Part shown: positions 1 through 9,925 of the stretch, in pieces
Layout of the letters: each line of letters opens with the position of its first letter
Position numbering within the stretch: the first letter of the stretch is position 1
Source: an uncultured Pelagibacteraceae bacterium
GTDB lineage: Bacteria > Pseudomonadota > Alphaproteobacteria > Pelagibacterales > Pelagibacteraceae
Assembly (NCBI GenBank): GCA_902545945.1
Contig: CACCID010000003.1
Coordinates: 23,109 to 87,108, forward strand
Reading direction: 5' to 3'
DNA: 64,000 bases
Translations under genes and position numbers: made by a program
Notes under the pieces: model-generated
Seen by the model: the letters and a program-made list of their open reading frames with translations, nothing else
The model's database searches: none
Told to the model about the DNA's origin: nothing

Positions 1-2
1 AA

Positions 3-341
3 AAAGGAACAGCAAGCCTTGCTGATAAAGATGGGTATTATGTTGGTGGAAAAACAGGAACTGCGGAAAGTTATGGAAACAAAAAACAAAGAATAAATAC
101 ATTTATTTCTATTTTTCCAACTAATAAACCAAGTTACTCTTTATTTGTAATGTTAGAAAATCCAAAAATAAATAATGATCTAATTTATAATTATCGAGGT
201 GTTAAAACAAAAGCACCCTATAACACTTCTGGTTGGAATTCCGTTTATGTAGCAGGCAAAATAATAGAAAGAATTGGACCTATTTTAGCCATAAATAATG
301 AAGAGTTTTCAAATCAGCATGTTGTTGAAAAATTTAATTAA
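3..341 (+). CDS. ftsI: Septal peptidoglycan transpeptidase FtsI (PBP3), C-terminal end only
   Basis: Cut by the left edge of the window; only about 112 C-terminal residues are present. The KTGTA box of the penicillin-binding transpeptidase domain (third active-site motif, K-T/S-G) is encoded at 51-65, followed by the usual last strand and helix of the fold. FtsI cross-links septal peptidoglycan on the periplasmic face of the inner membrane. Being first in a dcw cluster, immediately before murE/murF, identifies it as the division PBP; the elongation PBP2 lies elsewhere in the window, next to rodA. Its 3' end overlaps the next gene by 44 bases, or 23 if that gene starts at its eighth codon. Confidence 0.9.
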   Translation, partial: KGTASLADKDGYYVGGKTGTAESYGNKKQRINTFISIFPTNKPSYSLFVMLENPKINNDLIYNYRGVKTKAPYNTSGWNSVYVAGKIIERIGPILAINNEEFSNQHVVEKFN

Positions 342-3075
342 AGATACTCCAAAAAATAAAGAGAATACTTTGATTGCTGGTATTTCATCTAATAGCAAAG
401 ATATAAAAAAAAATTATATTTTTTTTGCTATCAGAGGAGTTAAGAAAAATGGTGAAAAATTCATAAATGATGCAATTAAAAAAGGAGCGATAGTAGTTAT
501 TTGTTCTGATAAATGTAATTATAAAAATAAAAAAGTATTAGTAATTAAAAAAAAAAATGTCAGAAAATTTCTTAGTGAGGTTTCTTCAAATTTTTATCAA
601 TTAAAACCAAAAAATATTATTGCTATTACTGGCACAAATGGAAAAACATCCATAGCAGATATGTTTTTTCAAATATTGAAATTAAATAATAAGCCCGTCG
701 CTTCTATTGGCACTTTAGGGTTAAAATATGGTAAAAAAATAATTAAAACAGATTTAACATCACCTGATACTATATCACTGCATAAAAATCTTAATTATTT
801 AAAAAAGAAAAAAATTGATAACGTGATTATTGAAGCCTCAAGTCATGGTTTAGACCAAGATCGACTAAGCCACATTAATTTTCGCTCAGCAATTTTTACT
901 AATTTTAGTCAGGACCACTTAGATTACCACAAAACGATGCAATCCTACCTAAAAGCAAAATTAAAGTTGTTTAAGGAAATTTTAAAAAAAAAATCGATAG
1001 TAATCTCAGATAAAGAAATCAAACAATTCAAATTTTTAAAAAAAATTTCTAAAAGAAGAAAATTAAAAATTTTAGATATAAATAATGAATTCAATAAAAT
1101 AAGAAATATTTTGCCTGAATACAGTGAATTTAAAGTAAAAAACTTAAGTATGGCAATTATTGCTGCAAAAATATGTGGACTTAAAAAAAAATCAATTTAT
1201 AGAAAAATAAAAAAAATTAAAGATGTTAACGGAAGATTGGAATTAGTAAAAAAATATCCTAATAACGTAAAAGTTTTCATCGACTATGCTCATACACCCG
1301 ATGCCTTATCTAAAACTCTAAAATCTTTGAAAGAAAAATATAGAGAAAATATTTCATTGGTATTTGGTTGTGGAGGTGACAGAGACAGGAAAAAAAGACC
1401 TCTGATGGCAAAAATAGCTGATAATTTTTGTAAAAAAATTTATGTCACAGATGATAATCCAAGAAATGAAGATCCCAAAAAAATAAGAAAAAGACTTTTA
1501 AAAAATATATCTCCAAATAAAAGTTTTGATATTGGCAAAAGGTCTTTCGCTATCCAAACATCAATTCAAAATGCAGATCCAAATGAAATCATTTTAGTGG
1601 CTGGAAAAGGTCATGAGGAAAAACAAATATATAAAAATAAGACTTACAATATATCTGATAAAGAAATTGTAAAAAAAACAAAATTAAAACTTAAAAATAT
1701 TTCAAAAAAAAATATAAATTTCTTAAGTAATAGTCAAATTTTAGAGAAAATTGTAAAAAACTCTAGAAAGATTAATTTTAATGGCATTTCTATCGATACA
1801 AGATCTATCAAAAAAGATAATTTATTTTTAGCTTTAAATGGAAAAAAATATAATGGCAATAAATTTATTAAGAAAGCATTTAAAAAAGGTGCATCGTGTG
1901 TTGTATCTCAATCTTTAAAAAAATCTAGAAAAAAAATAATTAAAGTAAAAAATTCAATTTCATTTTTAAGATCGTTTGCAAAATTAAAAAGAGAAAATTC
2001 TTCAGCAAAAATTATTTCGATTACTGGTAGTGCAGGAAAAACATCCTTAAAGGATTTATTATATCAACTCTTACAATATTTTGGTAAAACTTATTGCTCA
2101 CCAAAATCATTTAATAATCATTTAGGTGTACCAATTAGTTTATCAAACTTAAGTTACTATGATAAATATGGTATTTTTGAAGTCGGGATGAGCAAGTCAG
2201 GAGAAATAAGAAATTTAACAAATTTAATTCAACCACATATTGGAATAATTACAAATATTGGTGAAGCTCATTTAGAAAATTTTAAAAGTATTAATGGAAT
2301 TGCTAAGGCTAAGTCTGAAATGATTGAGAAAATAAAAAAAGGCGGGACAGTTATTCTAAATAGAGATGATAAATTTTTTCTTTATTTATTTAAAAAAGCT
2401 AAAGCATTTAATCTCAAAGTGATTACATTTGGAAAACATAAAAAATCACATGTGAAATTAAGAAAAGTAATAAAAAAAAATAGTTTTTCTAAAATTTTTG
2501 TTAGCGTTAATAATAAAGTACAAAATTTTGAGATAAGAGATATCAATATTAACAATGTACTTGCAAGTCTTGCATTATTTTTGGAATTAAAAGTTAATAT
2601 AAAAAAAATTTATCCGAAATTTAGAAACTTGGAGCCCTCTTCCGGAAGAGGAAAAAAATATTTAATTTCAAGATATAAAAAAAAGTTTAAATTTATTGAT
2701 GAAAGTTATAATGCAAATCCTTTATCAGTAAAAAATGCAATTTCAAGATTTAGCTCAATTAAAAAGGAAAAGTTTAAAAAATACTTAATATTAGGTGATA
2801 TGCTTGAATTGGGTTTAAAATCTGAAAAATATCATAAGGATATCTCAAGAGTTATTAACAATTCTGATATTGATAAAGTTTTCATTAAAGGAAATAAAAC
2901 TATTTTCACTTATAAATATTTAAAAAGAAACAAGAGAGGAAATATTTTGCAAAATAATGAAGATATAGATTTAAATTTAAGAAATTTGCTATCAAACAAT
3001 GATTATTTAATGATTAAAGGGTCTAATGCAACTGGCCTGAATAATTTTACTAAGAACATGATAAGAGGGTTTTAA
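298..3075 (+). CDS. murE/murF: MurE-MurF fusion: UDP-MurNAc-tripeptide synthetase / D-Ala-D-Ala-adding ligase
   Basis: One 925-residue reading frame carries two complete Mur ligases. Residues about 1-465 are MurE: TGTNGKTS P-loop at 111-118, TSPD at 154-157, EASSHGLDQDR at 179-189, the presumed carbamylated lysine at 221 and DNPR at 386-389. In this family DNPR marks meso-diaminopimelate as the amino acid added. Residues about 475-925 are MurF: TGSAGKTS at 576-583, FNNHLGVP at 605-612, FEVGMSKSGE at 627-636 and NIGEAHLE at 653-660. Together they add meso-DAP and then D-Ala-D-Ala to the UDP-MurNAc peptide in the cytoplasm. There is no stop or start between the halves, only a short lysine-rich linker near 455-475. 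An alternative start is the eighth codon (319). Fused MurE-MurF is known in some bacteria, e.g. Bordetella. Confidence 0.93.
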   Translation: MKSFQISMLLKNLIKDTPKNKENTLIAGISSNSKDIKKNYIFFAIRGVKKNGEKFINDAIKKGAIVVICSDKCNYKNKKVLVIKKKNVRKFLSEVSSNFYQLKPKNIIAITGTNGKTSIADMFFQILKLNNKPVASIGTLGLKYGKKIIKTDLTSPDTISLHKNLNYLKKKKIDNVIIEASSHGLDQDRLSHINFRSAIFTNFSQDHLDYHKTMQSYLKAKLKLFKEILKKKSIVISDKEIKQFKFLKKISKRRKLKILDINNEFNKIRNILPEYSEFKVKNLSMAIIAAKICGLKKKSIYRKIKKIKDVNGRLELVKKYPNNVKVFIDYAHTPDALSKTLKSLKEKYRENISLVFGCGGDRDRKKRPLMAKIADNFCKKIYVTDDNPRNEDPKKIRKRLLKNISPNKSFDIGKRSFAIQTSIQNADPNEIILVAGKGHEEKQIYKNKTYNISDKEIVKKTKLKLKNISKKNINFLSNSQILEKIVKNSRKINFNGISIDTRSIKKDNLFLALNGKKYNGNKFIKKAFKKGASCVVSQSLKKSRKKIIKVKNSISFLRSFAKLKRENSSAKIISITGSAGKTSLKDLLYQLLQYFGKTYCSPKSFNNHLGVPISLSNLSYYDKYGIFEVGMSKSGEIRNLTNLIQPHIGIITNIGEAHLENFKSINGIAKAKSEMIEKIKKGGTVILNRDDKFFLYLFKKAKAFNLKVITFGKHKKSHVKLRKVIKKNSFSKIFVSVNNKVQNFEIRDININNVLASLALFLELKVNIKKIYPKFRNLEPSSGRGKKYLISRYKKKFKFIDESYNANPLSVKNAISRFSSIKKEKFKKYLILGDMLELGLKSEKYHKDISRVINNSDIDKVFIKGNKTIFTYKYLKRNKRGNILQNNEDIDLNLRNLLSNNDYLMIKGSNATGLNNFTKNMIRGF

Positions 3076-4161
3076 ATGCTATTTAATTTATTAACATCTT
3101 TAGTTGATCAATACTCTTTTTTAAATGTGTTTAGATATCTAACTTTCAGAACAGGATTATCAGTTGTCACTTCCTTAATCGTTGTCTTTATAATTGGGGG
3201 GCCACTGATTAAGTTATTCTCTGAGAAAATGATTACAGGCCCAATAAGGCAGGATGGACCGATAGATCATATTATTAAAAAATCTGGAACACCAACTATG
3301 GGTGGCGTCATAATTATTATTGGCATTATTTCTGGCACGCTTTTATGGGCTGATTTAAAGAATGTATATGTTTGGACCTTGATTTTTGTTTCTATCTCTT
3401 TAGGTAGTTTAGGATTACTAGACGATATTTTGAAAATTAAATTTAAAAACTCTAGGGGGCTTAAATCAAGTTATAAGTTTTTTGGCCAAATAATAATAGG
3501 AATTTTAACTTTAGTTATATTAATTAAATATTCTAATCATGAATATCTATATAATCTTTACTTCCCATTTTTTAAAAATTTAATTTGGTACATGGGTTTA
3601 TTTTTTATTCCATTTGGCTTATTTGTTATAATTGGATCATCAAATGCAGTAAATTTGACAGATGGTTTGGATGGGCTTGCAACAGTGCCAGTAATGTTAG
3701 TTGCACTTTCATTTACCTTAATTTCTTATGTAGTTGGCAACACAATTTTTTCAGAGTATTTACAGATTCAATATATCCCAGATGTTGGAGAGTTATCTAT
3801 CTTTTGCGGATCAATTGTTGGTGCTTGTCTAGGCTTTCTTTGGTACAACGCTCCTCCAGCAAAAATTTTTATGGGTGATACTGGCTCTTTGTCATTAGGT
3901 GGTTCATTAGCAGCGGTTGCAATTATAGTAAAACACGAAATTGTTTTAGCAATTATAGGTGGATTATTTGTTTTAGAAACAGTTTCTGTAATTATTCAAG
4001 TTTTGTCATTTAAATTAACTGGAAAAAGAATTTTTAAAATGGCGCCGATCCATCATCATTTTGAAAAAAAGGGTTGGGCTGAGTCAACAATTGTAATTCG
4101 ATTTTGGATTATAGCAATTATTTTAGCATTGATTGGATTAGCAACATTAAAATTAAGGTAA
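3076..4161 (+). CDS. mraY: Phospho-MurNAc-pentapeptide transferase (lipid I synthase)
   Basis: Integral membrane enzyme that transfers phospho-MurNAc-pentapeptide to undecaprenyl phosphate. At 361 residues it has the family's usual length and about ten hydrophobic segments. Visible signatures are GTPTMGG (71-77), the Mg-binding aspartates of LLDD (114-117), NAVNLTDGLDGLA (190-202), FMGDTGSL (265-272) and the histidine motif PIHHHFEKKGW near 325-335. It begins at the base directly after the murE/F stop, and murD begins two bases after its stop, so it is co-transcribed and probably translationally coupled with both. Confidence 0.97.
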   Translation: MLFNLLTSLVDQYSFLNVFRYLTFRTGLSVVTSLIVVFIIGGPLIKLFSEKMITGPIRQDGPIDHIIKKSGTPTMGGVIIIIGIISGTLLWADLKNVYVWTLIFVSISLGSLGLLDDILKIKFKNSRGLKSSYKFFGQIIIGILTLVILIKYSNHEYLYNLYFPFFKNLIWYMGLFFIPFGLFVIIGSSNAVNLTDGLDGLATVPVMLVALSFTLISYVVGNTIFSEYLQIQYIPDVGELSIFCGSIVGACLGFLWYNAPPAKIFMGDTGSLSLGGSLAAVAIIVKHEIVLAIIGGLFVLETVSVIIQVLSFKLTGKRIFKMAPIHHHFEKKGWAESTIVIRFWIIAIILALIGLATLKLR

Positions 4162-4163
4162 AA

Positions 4164-5441
4164 ATGCCCAAAATTCCAGAACTTGGAGAACATTCGTTTC
4201 TTGTCTATGGACTTGGGTTAAGTGGTTGTTCAGTAGTTAAGTTTTTTAAAAATAAAGGTTTATCAAATTTTAAAGTTTGGGATGATAAACAAAAAAACAT
4301 ATTTAAAAGATATAGGGCAAAAAATTTAAACAAAACATTAAAAGAAGTTGACTTTATAATTTTATCTCCAGGAGTAAGCTTATTACAAAACAAGCACCTT
4401 AGAAAATTTAATAACAAAATTATAACTGACATAGATTTATTTTATTTAAGTAAAAAAAATTTTAGAAGCATTGTTGTTACAGGCTCAAATGGAAAATCAA
4501 CAACATGTAAACTTTTGAATCATCTTCTTAAAAAGAATAAATTAAGATCTTTATTGGGTGGAAATATTGGCAATCCTATCTTAAATTTAAAAAACGTTGA
4601 AAATAGCTTTGTAGTTATAGAAGCTTCCTCATTTCAACTCTCACATTCAAAATTTATTCGACCCGATTTTGCTTTTTTTCTTAATATTGCTAATGATCAT
4701 ATAGATTGGCATGGAAGCATGAAAAATTATTTAAATGCAAAATTTAAAATATTTCAACTTCAAAATAAAAATCAATACGCCTTAACAAATAAATTATTCA
4801 AGACAATTTTTAAAAAAAGAAAATTTTCTAGTAGATTAATTTTTCCTGAAATGAGTAACTATAGAAAAATAAAATTTAAAATCAATAACCCATATCTTAA
4901 TTCTAGTATAAATGATGAAAATATGAGTTTTATTTTTGCGTTTTCTAAATTAATTAATTTAAGTCAGAAATCCTTTCTTAAGGCAATGGAGTCTTTTAAA
5001 GGTTTGCCGCATAGATTTGAAATTTTTTTGATCAAAAAGGGCCTAACTTTTATAGATGATTCCAAGGCAACTTCTTTTACTGCAACTCAAACAGCTATTT
5101 CTAGCTTAAAAAATATTTTTTGGATTTTAGGAGGCTTACCAAAAAAAGGAGATATTATAAATTTATCTAAATATAAAAAAAATATAATAAAAGCCTATAT
5201 TATTGGAAAAAATATCAATTTTTTTAAAAAACAACTAAGAGGAAAAATTCTTTTTTCAATTTCAAAAAATCTAAAAAAAGCAATTATACAAGTATTGGAA
5301 GACTTTAAATCTTATAAAATTAAAAATTGCAATATTTTACTAAGTCCATCGGCTGCCTCATTTGATCAATATAAAAATTTTGAGGTGAGAGGAAAGGAAT
5401 TTAAAAATTTAAGTAAATTTCATGCAAGAAAATTTCTATAA
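4164..5441 (+). CDS. murD: UDP-MurNAc-L-alanine:D-glutamate ligase
   Basis: Cytoplasmic ATP-dependent ligase that adds D-glutamate to UDP-MurNAc-L-Ala. Motifs: TGSNGKST P-loop at residues 106-113, EASSFQLS at 153-160, NDHIDWHG at 177-184 followed by the catalytic lysine region NAKFKIF, and DDSKAT in the C-terminal domain. The 425-residue form starting MPKIPELG is preferred. Upstream in-frame starts would run 60 bases back into mraY and would precede the Rossmann-like VYGLGLSG segment with unrelated residues. The end overlaps ftsW by 20 bases. Confidence 0.95.
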   Translation: MPKIPELGEHSFLVYGLGLSGCSVVKFFKNKGLSNFKVWDDKQKNIFKRYRAKNLNKTLKEVDFIILSPGVSLLQNKHLRKFNNKIITDIDLFYLSKKNFRSIVVTGSNGKSTTCKLLNHLLKKNKLRSLLGGNIGNPILNLKNVENSFVVIEASSFQLSHSKFIRPDFAFFLNIANDHIDWHGSMKNYLNAKFKIFQLQNKNQYALTNKLFKTIFKKRKFSSRLIFPEMSNYRKIKFKINNPYLNSSINDENMSFIFAFSKLINLSQKSFLKAMESFKGLPHRFEIFLIKKGLTFIDDSKATSFTATQTAISSLKNIFWILGGLPKKGDIINLSKYKKNIIKAYIIGKNINFFKKQLRGKILFSISKNLKKAIIQVLEDFKSYKIKNCNILLSPSAASFDQYKNFEVRGKEFKNLSKFHARKFL

Positions 5442-6549
5442 ATTCTATTTTATAAATTATTGGCGAAGCATAGATAAAAAAATTTTATTTTGTTTTTTTA
5501 TCTTATTTTTTTTAGGCCTATTTTTCTCTTTCTCCTCCACATCTTCGTTAGCGGGAGAAAGACTTAATAAAGATTATTATTTTTTTTTTGTTAAACATTT
5601 GGTATTTGCTTTTTTAGCAATTTCAATAATGTTAATAATTTCTCTAATTAAAACAGAAATATTTATTAAACATGTTTTACCCTTTTTTTTAATTTCTTTT
5701 ATTTTATTATTAATGGTCCCAATTATTGGCGTAGAAGTAAATGGAGCAAAACGTTGGCTTAACTTTTATTTTTTTAATTTACAACCCATTGAAATTCTAA
5801 AACCTTTTTTTGTTTTAATGACAGTAAAAATACTTACTTATGACAAATTTAAAAATACACAAATCAAATATTTTTTAAGCTTTATGCTTTTGAGTTCAAT
5901 TTTAGTTTTGTTAATTGATCAACCTGACTTAGGCCAATCAATATTGTTAATTTTCAGTTGGATAGCAACTGTTTTTATATCAGGTGTAAATTTAATTTAT
6001 ATAATAATTTTTTTTTCAATCTTCTTATTATGTTTTAGTTCGTTGTTATTTTTTTTACCTGAAAAGTTTGGTTATATTATTGATCGTTTGATCTCTTTTT
6101 TTGACCCCAATCAAGGTGATAAATTTCAATCATCATCAGCGTTAGAGGCTATAAAACTTGGCGGACTGACAGGCCAAGGAATGGGTGAAGGTATTTTAAA
6201 AGACAGAGTGCCCGAGGCTCATACTGATTATGTAATAGCCGTTATCTCAGAAGAATATGGTTCTATAGTCTCTGTGATGATCATTTTTATTTTTTTATAT
6301 ATTACTTTTAGAATTATTAAAAATTGTTTTAATCAAGATAATCAATTTTTAAAAATTTCTCTAACCGGTCTAGCCACTTTATTAATATTTCAAACATTTA
6401 TTCATGCCGGCGTAAACAGTAACTTATTACCAACAACAGGTATGACTTTGCCATTTTTAAGTTATGGTGGATCCTCTTTAATTGGAAGTGCAGTATTAGC
6501 AGGATTAGTTTTAAATTACACAAAAAACAAAACGTATTTATATGATTAA
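5422..6549 (+). CDS. ftsW: Septal SEDS-family peptidoglycan glycosyltransferase FtsW
   Basis: Polytopic membrane protein of 375 residues with about ten hydrophobic helices, the SEDS fold. The family signature is visible in GAKRWLNF, followed by QPIEILKP and QPDLGQS, and in the C-terminal NLLPTTGMTLPFLSYGGSS. SEDS proteins polymerise glycan strands from lipid II; FtsW works with FtsI at the septum. Its place between murD and murG is the standard dcw position and separates it from its paralogue rodA elsewhere in this window. The start lies inside the end of murD and the stop overlaps murG by 8 bases. Confidence 0.94.
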   Translation: MQENFYKFYFINYWRSIDKKILFCFFILFFLGLFFSFSSTSSLAGERLNKDYYFFFVKHLVFAFLAISIMLIISLIKTEIFIKHVLPFFLISFILLLMVPIIGVEVNGAKRWLNFYFFNLQPIEILKPFFVLMTVKILTYDKFKNTQIKYFLSFMLLSSILVLLIDQPDLGQSILLIFSWIATVFISGVNLIYIIIFFSIFLLCFSSLLFFLPEKFGYIIDRLISFFDPNQGDKFQSSSALEAIKLGGLTGQGMGEGILKDRVPEAHTDYVIAVISEEYGSIVSVMIIFIFLYITFRIIKNCFNQDNQFLKISLTGLATLLIFQTFIHAGVNSNLLPTTGMTLPFLSYGGSSLIGSAVLAGLVLNYTKNKTYLYD

Positions 6550-7627
6550 AAAGAAAATTTTGATTGCAACAGGTGGAACCGGAGGTCATATTTTCCCTGC
6601 TTTGAGTTTAGCTAATTACTTAAATCAAAGGAAAGATTATGACGTTCAATTATCATCAGATAAAAGAGGATTAAAATATATAGAGGACAATAATTTTAAT
6701 TTAATTTTGATAACTTCCACACCTCTAATAAAAAAAAATATTTTTAAATTTTTTTATTCAATAGTAATTATTTTTTTTTCTACACTCAGATCTTTAATTT
6801 TATTGTTATTTAATAGACCGTCTTTAATAATTGGTATGGGGGGCTATTCTTCTTTTCCAATTTGTATAGCTGCTGCAATTTTGAGAATAAAATTAGTTAT
6901 TTACGAAAATAATTTGATTATTGGAAAAGCGAACAGATACTTAATGCCATTTGCAAAAAAAATATTCGTCTCTTATAAAGAAATAGAGGAAATAACTAAG
7001 GGAAATAAAAATAAAATAATTGAAATTGGAAACATCATAAGAGACGAAATAATTAATTCAAATTTACAAAAAGATAATTTAGATAGCATTAAAATTTTAG
7101 TGCTTGGAGGCAGTCAAGCTGCTAAAATATTTGCAGAAAAATTGCCCGAAGTATTTAAAAGAATAAAAGATAAAGATATTCCAATTAAAATATTTCAACA
7201 ATGCCAATATAATCAGAGTCAGAAATTAAAAGAATTCTATAAAAAAAATAATATTGATAATGAAATATTTAATTTTACTAATCAAATTTTAGATTATTAT
7301 TCAAAAGTAAATTTAGTAATTACAAGGTCAGGAGCATCAGTTTTAGGTGAGTTACTGAATACTAGAACCCCATTTATTGCAATACCACTACCAACATCTG
7401 CAGAAAATCATCAATATAAAAATGCAAAATATTATGAAAAAAAAGGATTTGGCTATTTAGTAGAAGAAAAAAATATTTCTAGCGAATTATATGATTTACT
7501 TATGTCCCTTATTAAGGATAAAACAAAAATTCAAAAAATTATATCAAATCAGAGCCAATATTCTGACAAAGAAATGTTTAAAAAACTAAATGTAATAATT
7601 GATAAAATTATTGATGAAAAAAATTAA
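6542..7627 (+). CDS. murG: UDP-GlcNAc:lipid I N-acetylglucosaminyltransferase
   Basis: GT28-family enzyme that turns lipid I into lipid II at the cytoplasmic membrane surface. The N-terminal glycine-rich loop ATGGTGGHIFPA (residues 9-20) is diagnostic; a second motif, GMGGYSSFP, follows near residue 100, and the C-terminal donor-site segment ITRSGASVLGEL plus PLPTSAENHQ lies near 260-295. Length 361 is typical. The gene overlaps ftsW by 8 bases and murC by 14, consistent with one polycistronic unit. Confidence 0.96.
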   Translation: MIKKKILIATGGTGGHIFPALSLANYLNQRKDYDVQLSSDKRGLKYIEDNNFNLILITSTPLIKKNIFKFFYSIVIIFFSTLRSLILLLFNRPSLIIGMGGYSSFPICIAAAILRIKLVIYENNLIIGKANRYLMPFAKKIFVSYKEIEEITKGNKNKIIEIGNIIRDEIINSNLQKDNLDSIKILVLGGSQAAKIFAEKLPEVFKRIKDKDIPIKIFQQCQYNQSQKLKEFYKKNNIDNEIFNFTNQILDYYSKVNLVITRSGASVLGELLNTRTPFIAIPLPTSAENHQYKNAKYYEKKGFGYLVEEKNISSELYDLLMSLIKDKTKIQKIISNQSQYSDKEMFKKLNVIIDKIIDEKN

Positions 7628-9011
7628 TTTAGGACAAAACGATATTATCCATTTTGTTGGTATTGGCGGGATTGGTATGAGTGGTTTAGCCCAAATAATG
7701 AAAAATTTGGGTTTTAAAATTCAAGGAAGTGATCTAAATAAGAATAAAAATATATCTTCATGTAACAAAAGTGGAATTAAAACGTTCATAGGACATTCAG
7801 CAAAAAATGTTTTTAAAGCCACTATTCTAGTTAAGTCTACTGCAATTAAAAATAATAATATTGAAATTAAATATGCGAAAAAGAATAAAATTCCAATTTA
7901 TACAAGAGCCGAAGTTTTAGCTGATGTTGTGTCTTTGAAAAAAAATATTATTATTACCGGCTCTCATGGAAAGACCACAACTACATCTTTAATAGCAAAA
8001 ATCTTAACAGATCAAAGATTAGACCCTACAATTATAAACGGAGGGGTAATAAATTCATTTAAAAGTAACGCAAAACTTGGAAAAGGAGATTGGGCTATAC
8101 TTGAGGCAGACGAGTCAGACGGTAGTTTTTTAAAACTTCCAATTAATTATTCAGTAGTGACTAATATTGATTATGAACATGTAGAGTATTACAAAAGTTA
8201 TAAAAATTTAAAACAATCTTTTGTAGATTTTATTAATAAGACGCCAACAACGGGTAAAGCTATTATATGCTTAGATAATTCAGATATAAAAAAAATTTTA
8301 AATAAAATTAAAAATAAAAATATTATTACATATGGAGAAAATAAAAATGCTGATTATAAAATTTCAAAAATTAAATATAATTACGAAAGCACAAGTTTTA
8401 ATCTTAGTTTTCAAGATAAATTAAAAAAAATTAAAATAATAAAAAATATCAATGTAAAACTTTTGGGCAGACATAACGCACTTAATGCTGCTGCTGCTTT
8501 TATAGTTTGTATCAATCTCGGTATAAATCAAAATATTGCAAAGAAATCTCTTAAAAATTTTTCTGGTGTCCAACGAAGAATGACTAAAGTTTTTTCTAAA
8601 AATTTAAATGATTTTTACGATGATTATGCTCATCATCCCACTGAAATAAGTTCAATTTTAGATGGTGTTAGAAATGTGAATAAAAAAAGAAAAATAATAA
8701 GTGTATTCGAACCTCACAGGTATTCTAGGGTAATGTCATTAAAAAAACAATTTTCAAAATGTTTTAAAAAATCAAATTTAGTCATTATCTGTCCATTATA
8801 TGCAGCTGGTGAAAAAAGAAATTCAAAATTTAATCTTGAAAAATTTGCTAGCTTGATTGCTAAAAATTCAAATACTCAAGTAATAATTATTAAATCAGAA
8901 AAAAACCTTAAAAATTATTTTAAAAAAAACTTAATTAGCAATGAGATAATCATTGGTATGGGCGCTGGATCAATATCAAAGTGGATTTCAGGACTAAAAT
9001 TTTCATTATGA
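7614..9011 (+). CDS. murC: UDP-MurNAc:L-alanine ligase
   Basis: First Mur ligase of the pathway; adds L-alanine to UDP-MurNAc. The start MKKINLGQND places the Rossmann motif VGIGGIGMSG at residues 15-24; a TTG five codons earlier is less likely. Other motifs are TGSHGKTTT (115-123), EADESDGSF, NIDYEHVEYY, GRHNALNAAAA and DDYAHHPTE, all characteristic of MurC rather than MurD/E/F. Length 465 is usual. The stop is shared with the murB start as ATGA. Confidence 0.96.
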   Translation: MKKINLGQNDIIHFVGIGGIGMSGLAQIMKNLGFKIQGSDLNKNKNISSCNKSGIKTFIGHSAKNVFKATILVKSTAIKNNNIEIKYAKKNKIPIYTRAEVLADVVSLKKNIIITGSHGKTTTTSLIAKILTDQRLDPTIINGGVINSFKSNAKLGKGDWAILEADESDGSFLKLPINYSVVTNIDYEHVEYYKSYKNLKQSFVDFINKTPTTGKAIICLDNSDIKKILNKIKNKNIITYGENKNADYKISKIKYNYESTSFNLSFQDKLKKIKIIKNINVKLLGRHNALNAAAAFIVCINLGINQNIAKKSLKNFSGVQRRMTKVFSKNLNDFYDDYAHHPTEISSILDGVRNVNKKRKIISVFEPHRYSRVMSLKKQFSKCFKKSNLVIICPLYAAGEKRNSKFNLEKFASLIAKNSNTQVIIIKSEKNLKNYFKKNLISNEIIIGMGAGSISKWISGLKFSL

Positions 9012-9925
9012 ATTTAGCAAACGATTTAACAAAAAAATTTGGTGATAGTTTTAGTCAAGCTGTAAAATTATCAAGTTACAGCTGGTTTAACCTTGGAGGG
9101 AATGCTGAATATTTTTTTAAACCAAAAAATGAAAGTCAATTATTAGAATTTCTAAATTATGTAAAAGAAAAAGATTTAGCTACAACAGTTTTAGGAGCTG
9201 GGTCAAATACTTTATTTAGAGATCAAGGTGTCAGAGGAGCTATAATTAAGCTAGGTAAAAGTTTTTCCTATACTAGATTAATAAATGAGAATGAAATTGA
9301 AGTTGGAGCCGCTACACTTGATAAAAAAGTCGCCGATTTCGCTAAAGAAAATAGTTTAAGTAATCTAGAATTTTTATCTTGCATACCTGGATCAATTGGT
9401 GGGGCAGTTATAATGAATAGTGGATGCTATGATAATGATATTTCTAAGATCTTAATATCTATTAGAGCTATAGATATTAAAAATTGCAAAGAAGTTGAAA
9501 TTCAAAAAAAAGATATAAAATTTGAATATAGAAATAGTAATTTATCTAAAGATTTGATTATAGTTTCCGCTAAGCTAAAAGGTATTAAAGGTAATAGGGA
9601 ATTAATTGAAAAAACACAGATAGATCTTATTGAGAAAAAAAAGCTATCACAACCAAGCCAGGTTAAAACCTGTGGCAGCACTTTTAAAAATATTAGTAAA
9701 GAAAAAAAAGCCTGGATGCTGATTAAGGAAGCAGGTTGTGATAAATTTGAAGAAGGTGACGCAGTAATATCTGAAAAACACTGTAATTTTTTTATCAATA
9801 AAGGTAGAGCAAACTCGTCTGATATTGAAAAATTAATTCAAAAGGTAAGGATAAAGGTATACGAAAAAACAAAAATAAACTTAGAACTTGAAATAAATAT
9901 AGTTGGTGAGAAAAAAAAAATTTAG
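9008..9925 (+). CDS. murB: UDP-N-acetylenolpyruvoylglucosamine reductase
   Basis: FAD-dependent enzyme that reduces UDP-GlcNAc-enolpyruvate to UDP-MurNAc. The FAD-binding region is seen in LGAGSNTLFRD and IPGSIGGAVIMNSGCY; the catalytic serine segment appears as CGSTFKN and the C-terminal motif as SEKHCNFFINKG. The 305-residue form is chosen because its ATG overlaps the murC stop as ATGA, a common coupling arrangement here; an upstream GTG adds nine residues without family resemblance. Order murC-murB-ddl is standard for alphaproteobacteria. Confidence 0.95.
   Translation: MNLANDLTKKFGDSFSQAVKLSSYSWFNLGGNAEYFFKPKNESQLLEFLNYVKEKDLATTVLGAGSNTLFRDQGVRGAIIKLGKSFSYTRLINENEIEVGAATLDKKVADFAKENSLSNLEFLSCIPGSIGGAVIMNSGCYDNDISKILISIRAIDIKNCKEVEIQKKDIKFEYRNSNLSKDLIIVSAKLKGIKGNRELIEKTQIDLIEKKKLSQPSQVKTCGSTFKNISKEKKAWMLIKEAGCDKFEEGDAVISEKHCNFFINKGRANSSDIEKLIQKVRIKVYEKTKINLELEINIVGEKKKI

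Noticed and set aside
3585..3878. Open frame inside mraY in another phase
   Set aside because: Cysteine/tryptophan-rich translation with no start context; shadow of mraY.
4104..4163. Earlier murD start inside mraY
   Set aside because: Adds 20 residues before the conserved N-terminus; ATG two bases after mraY is the normal coupled start.
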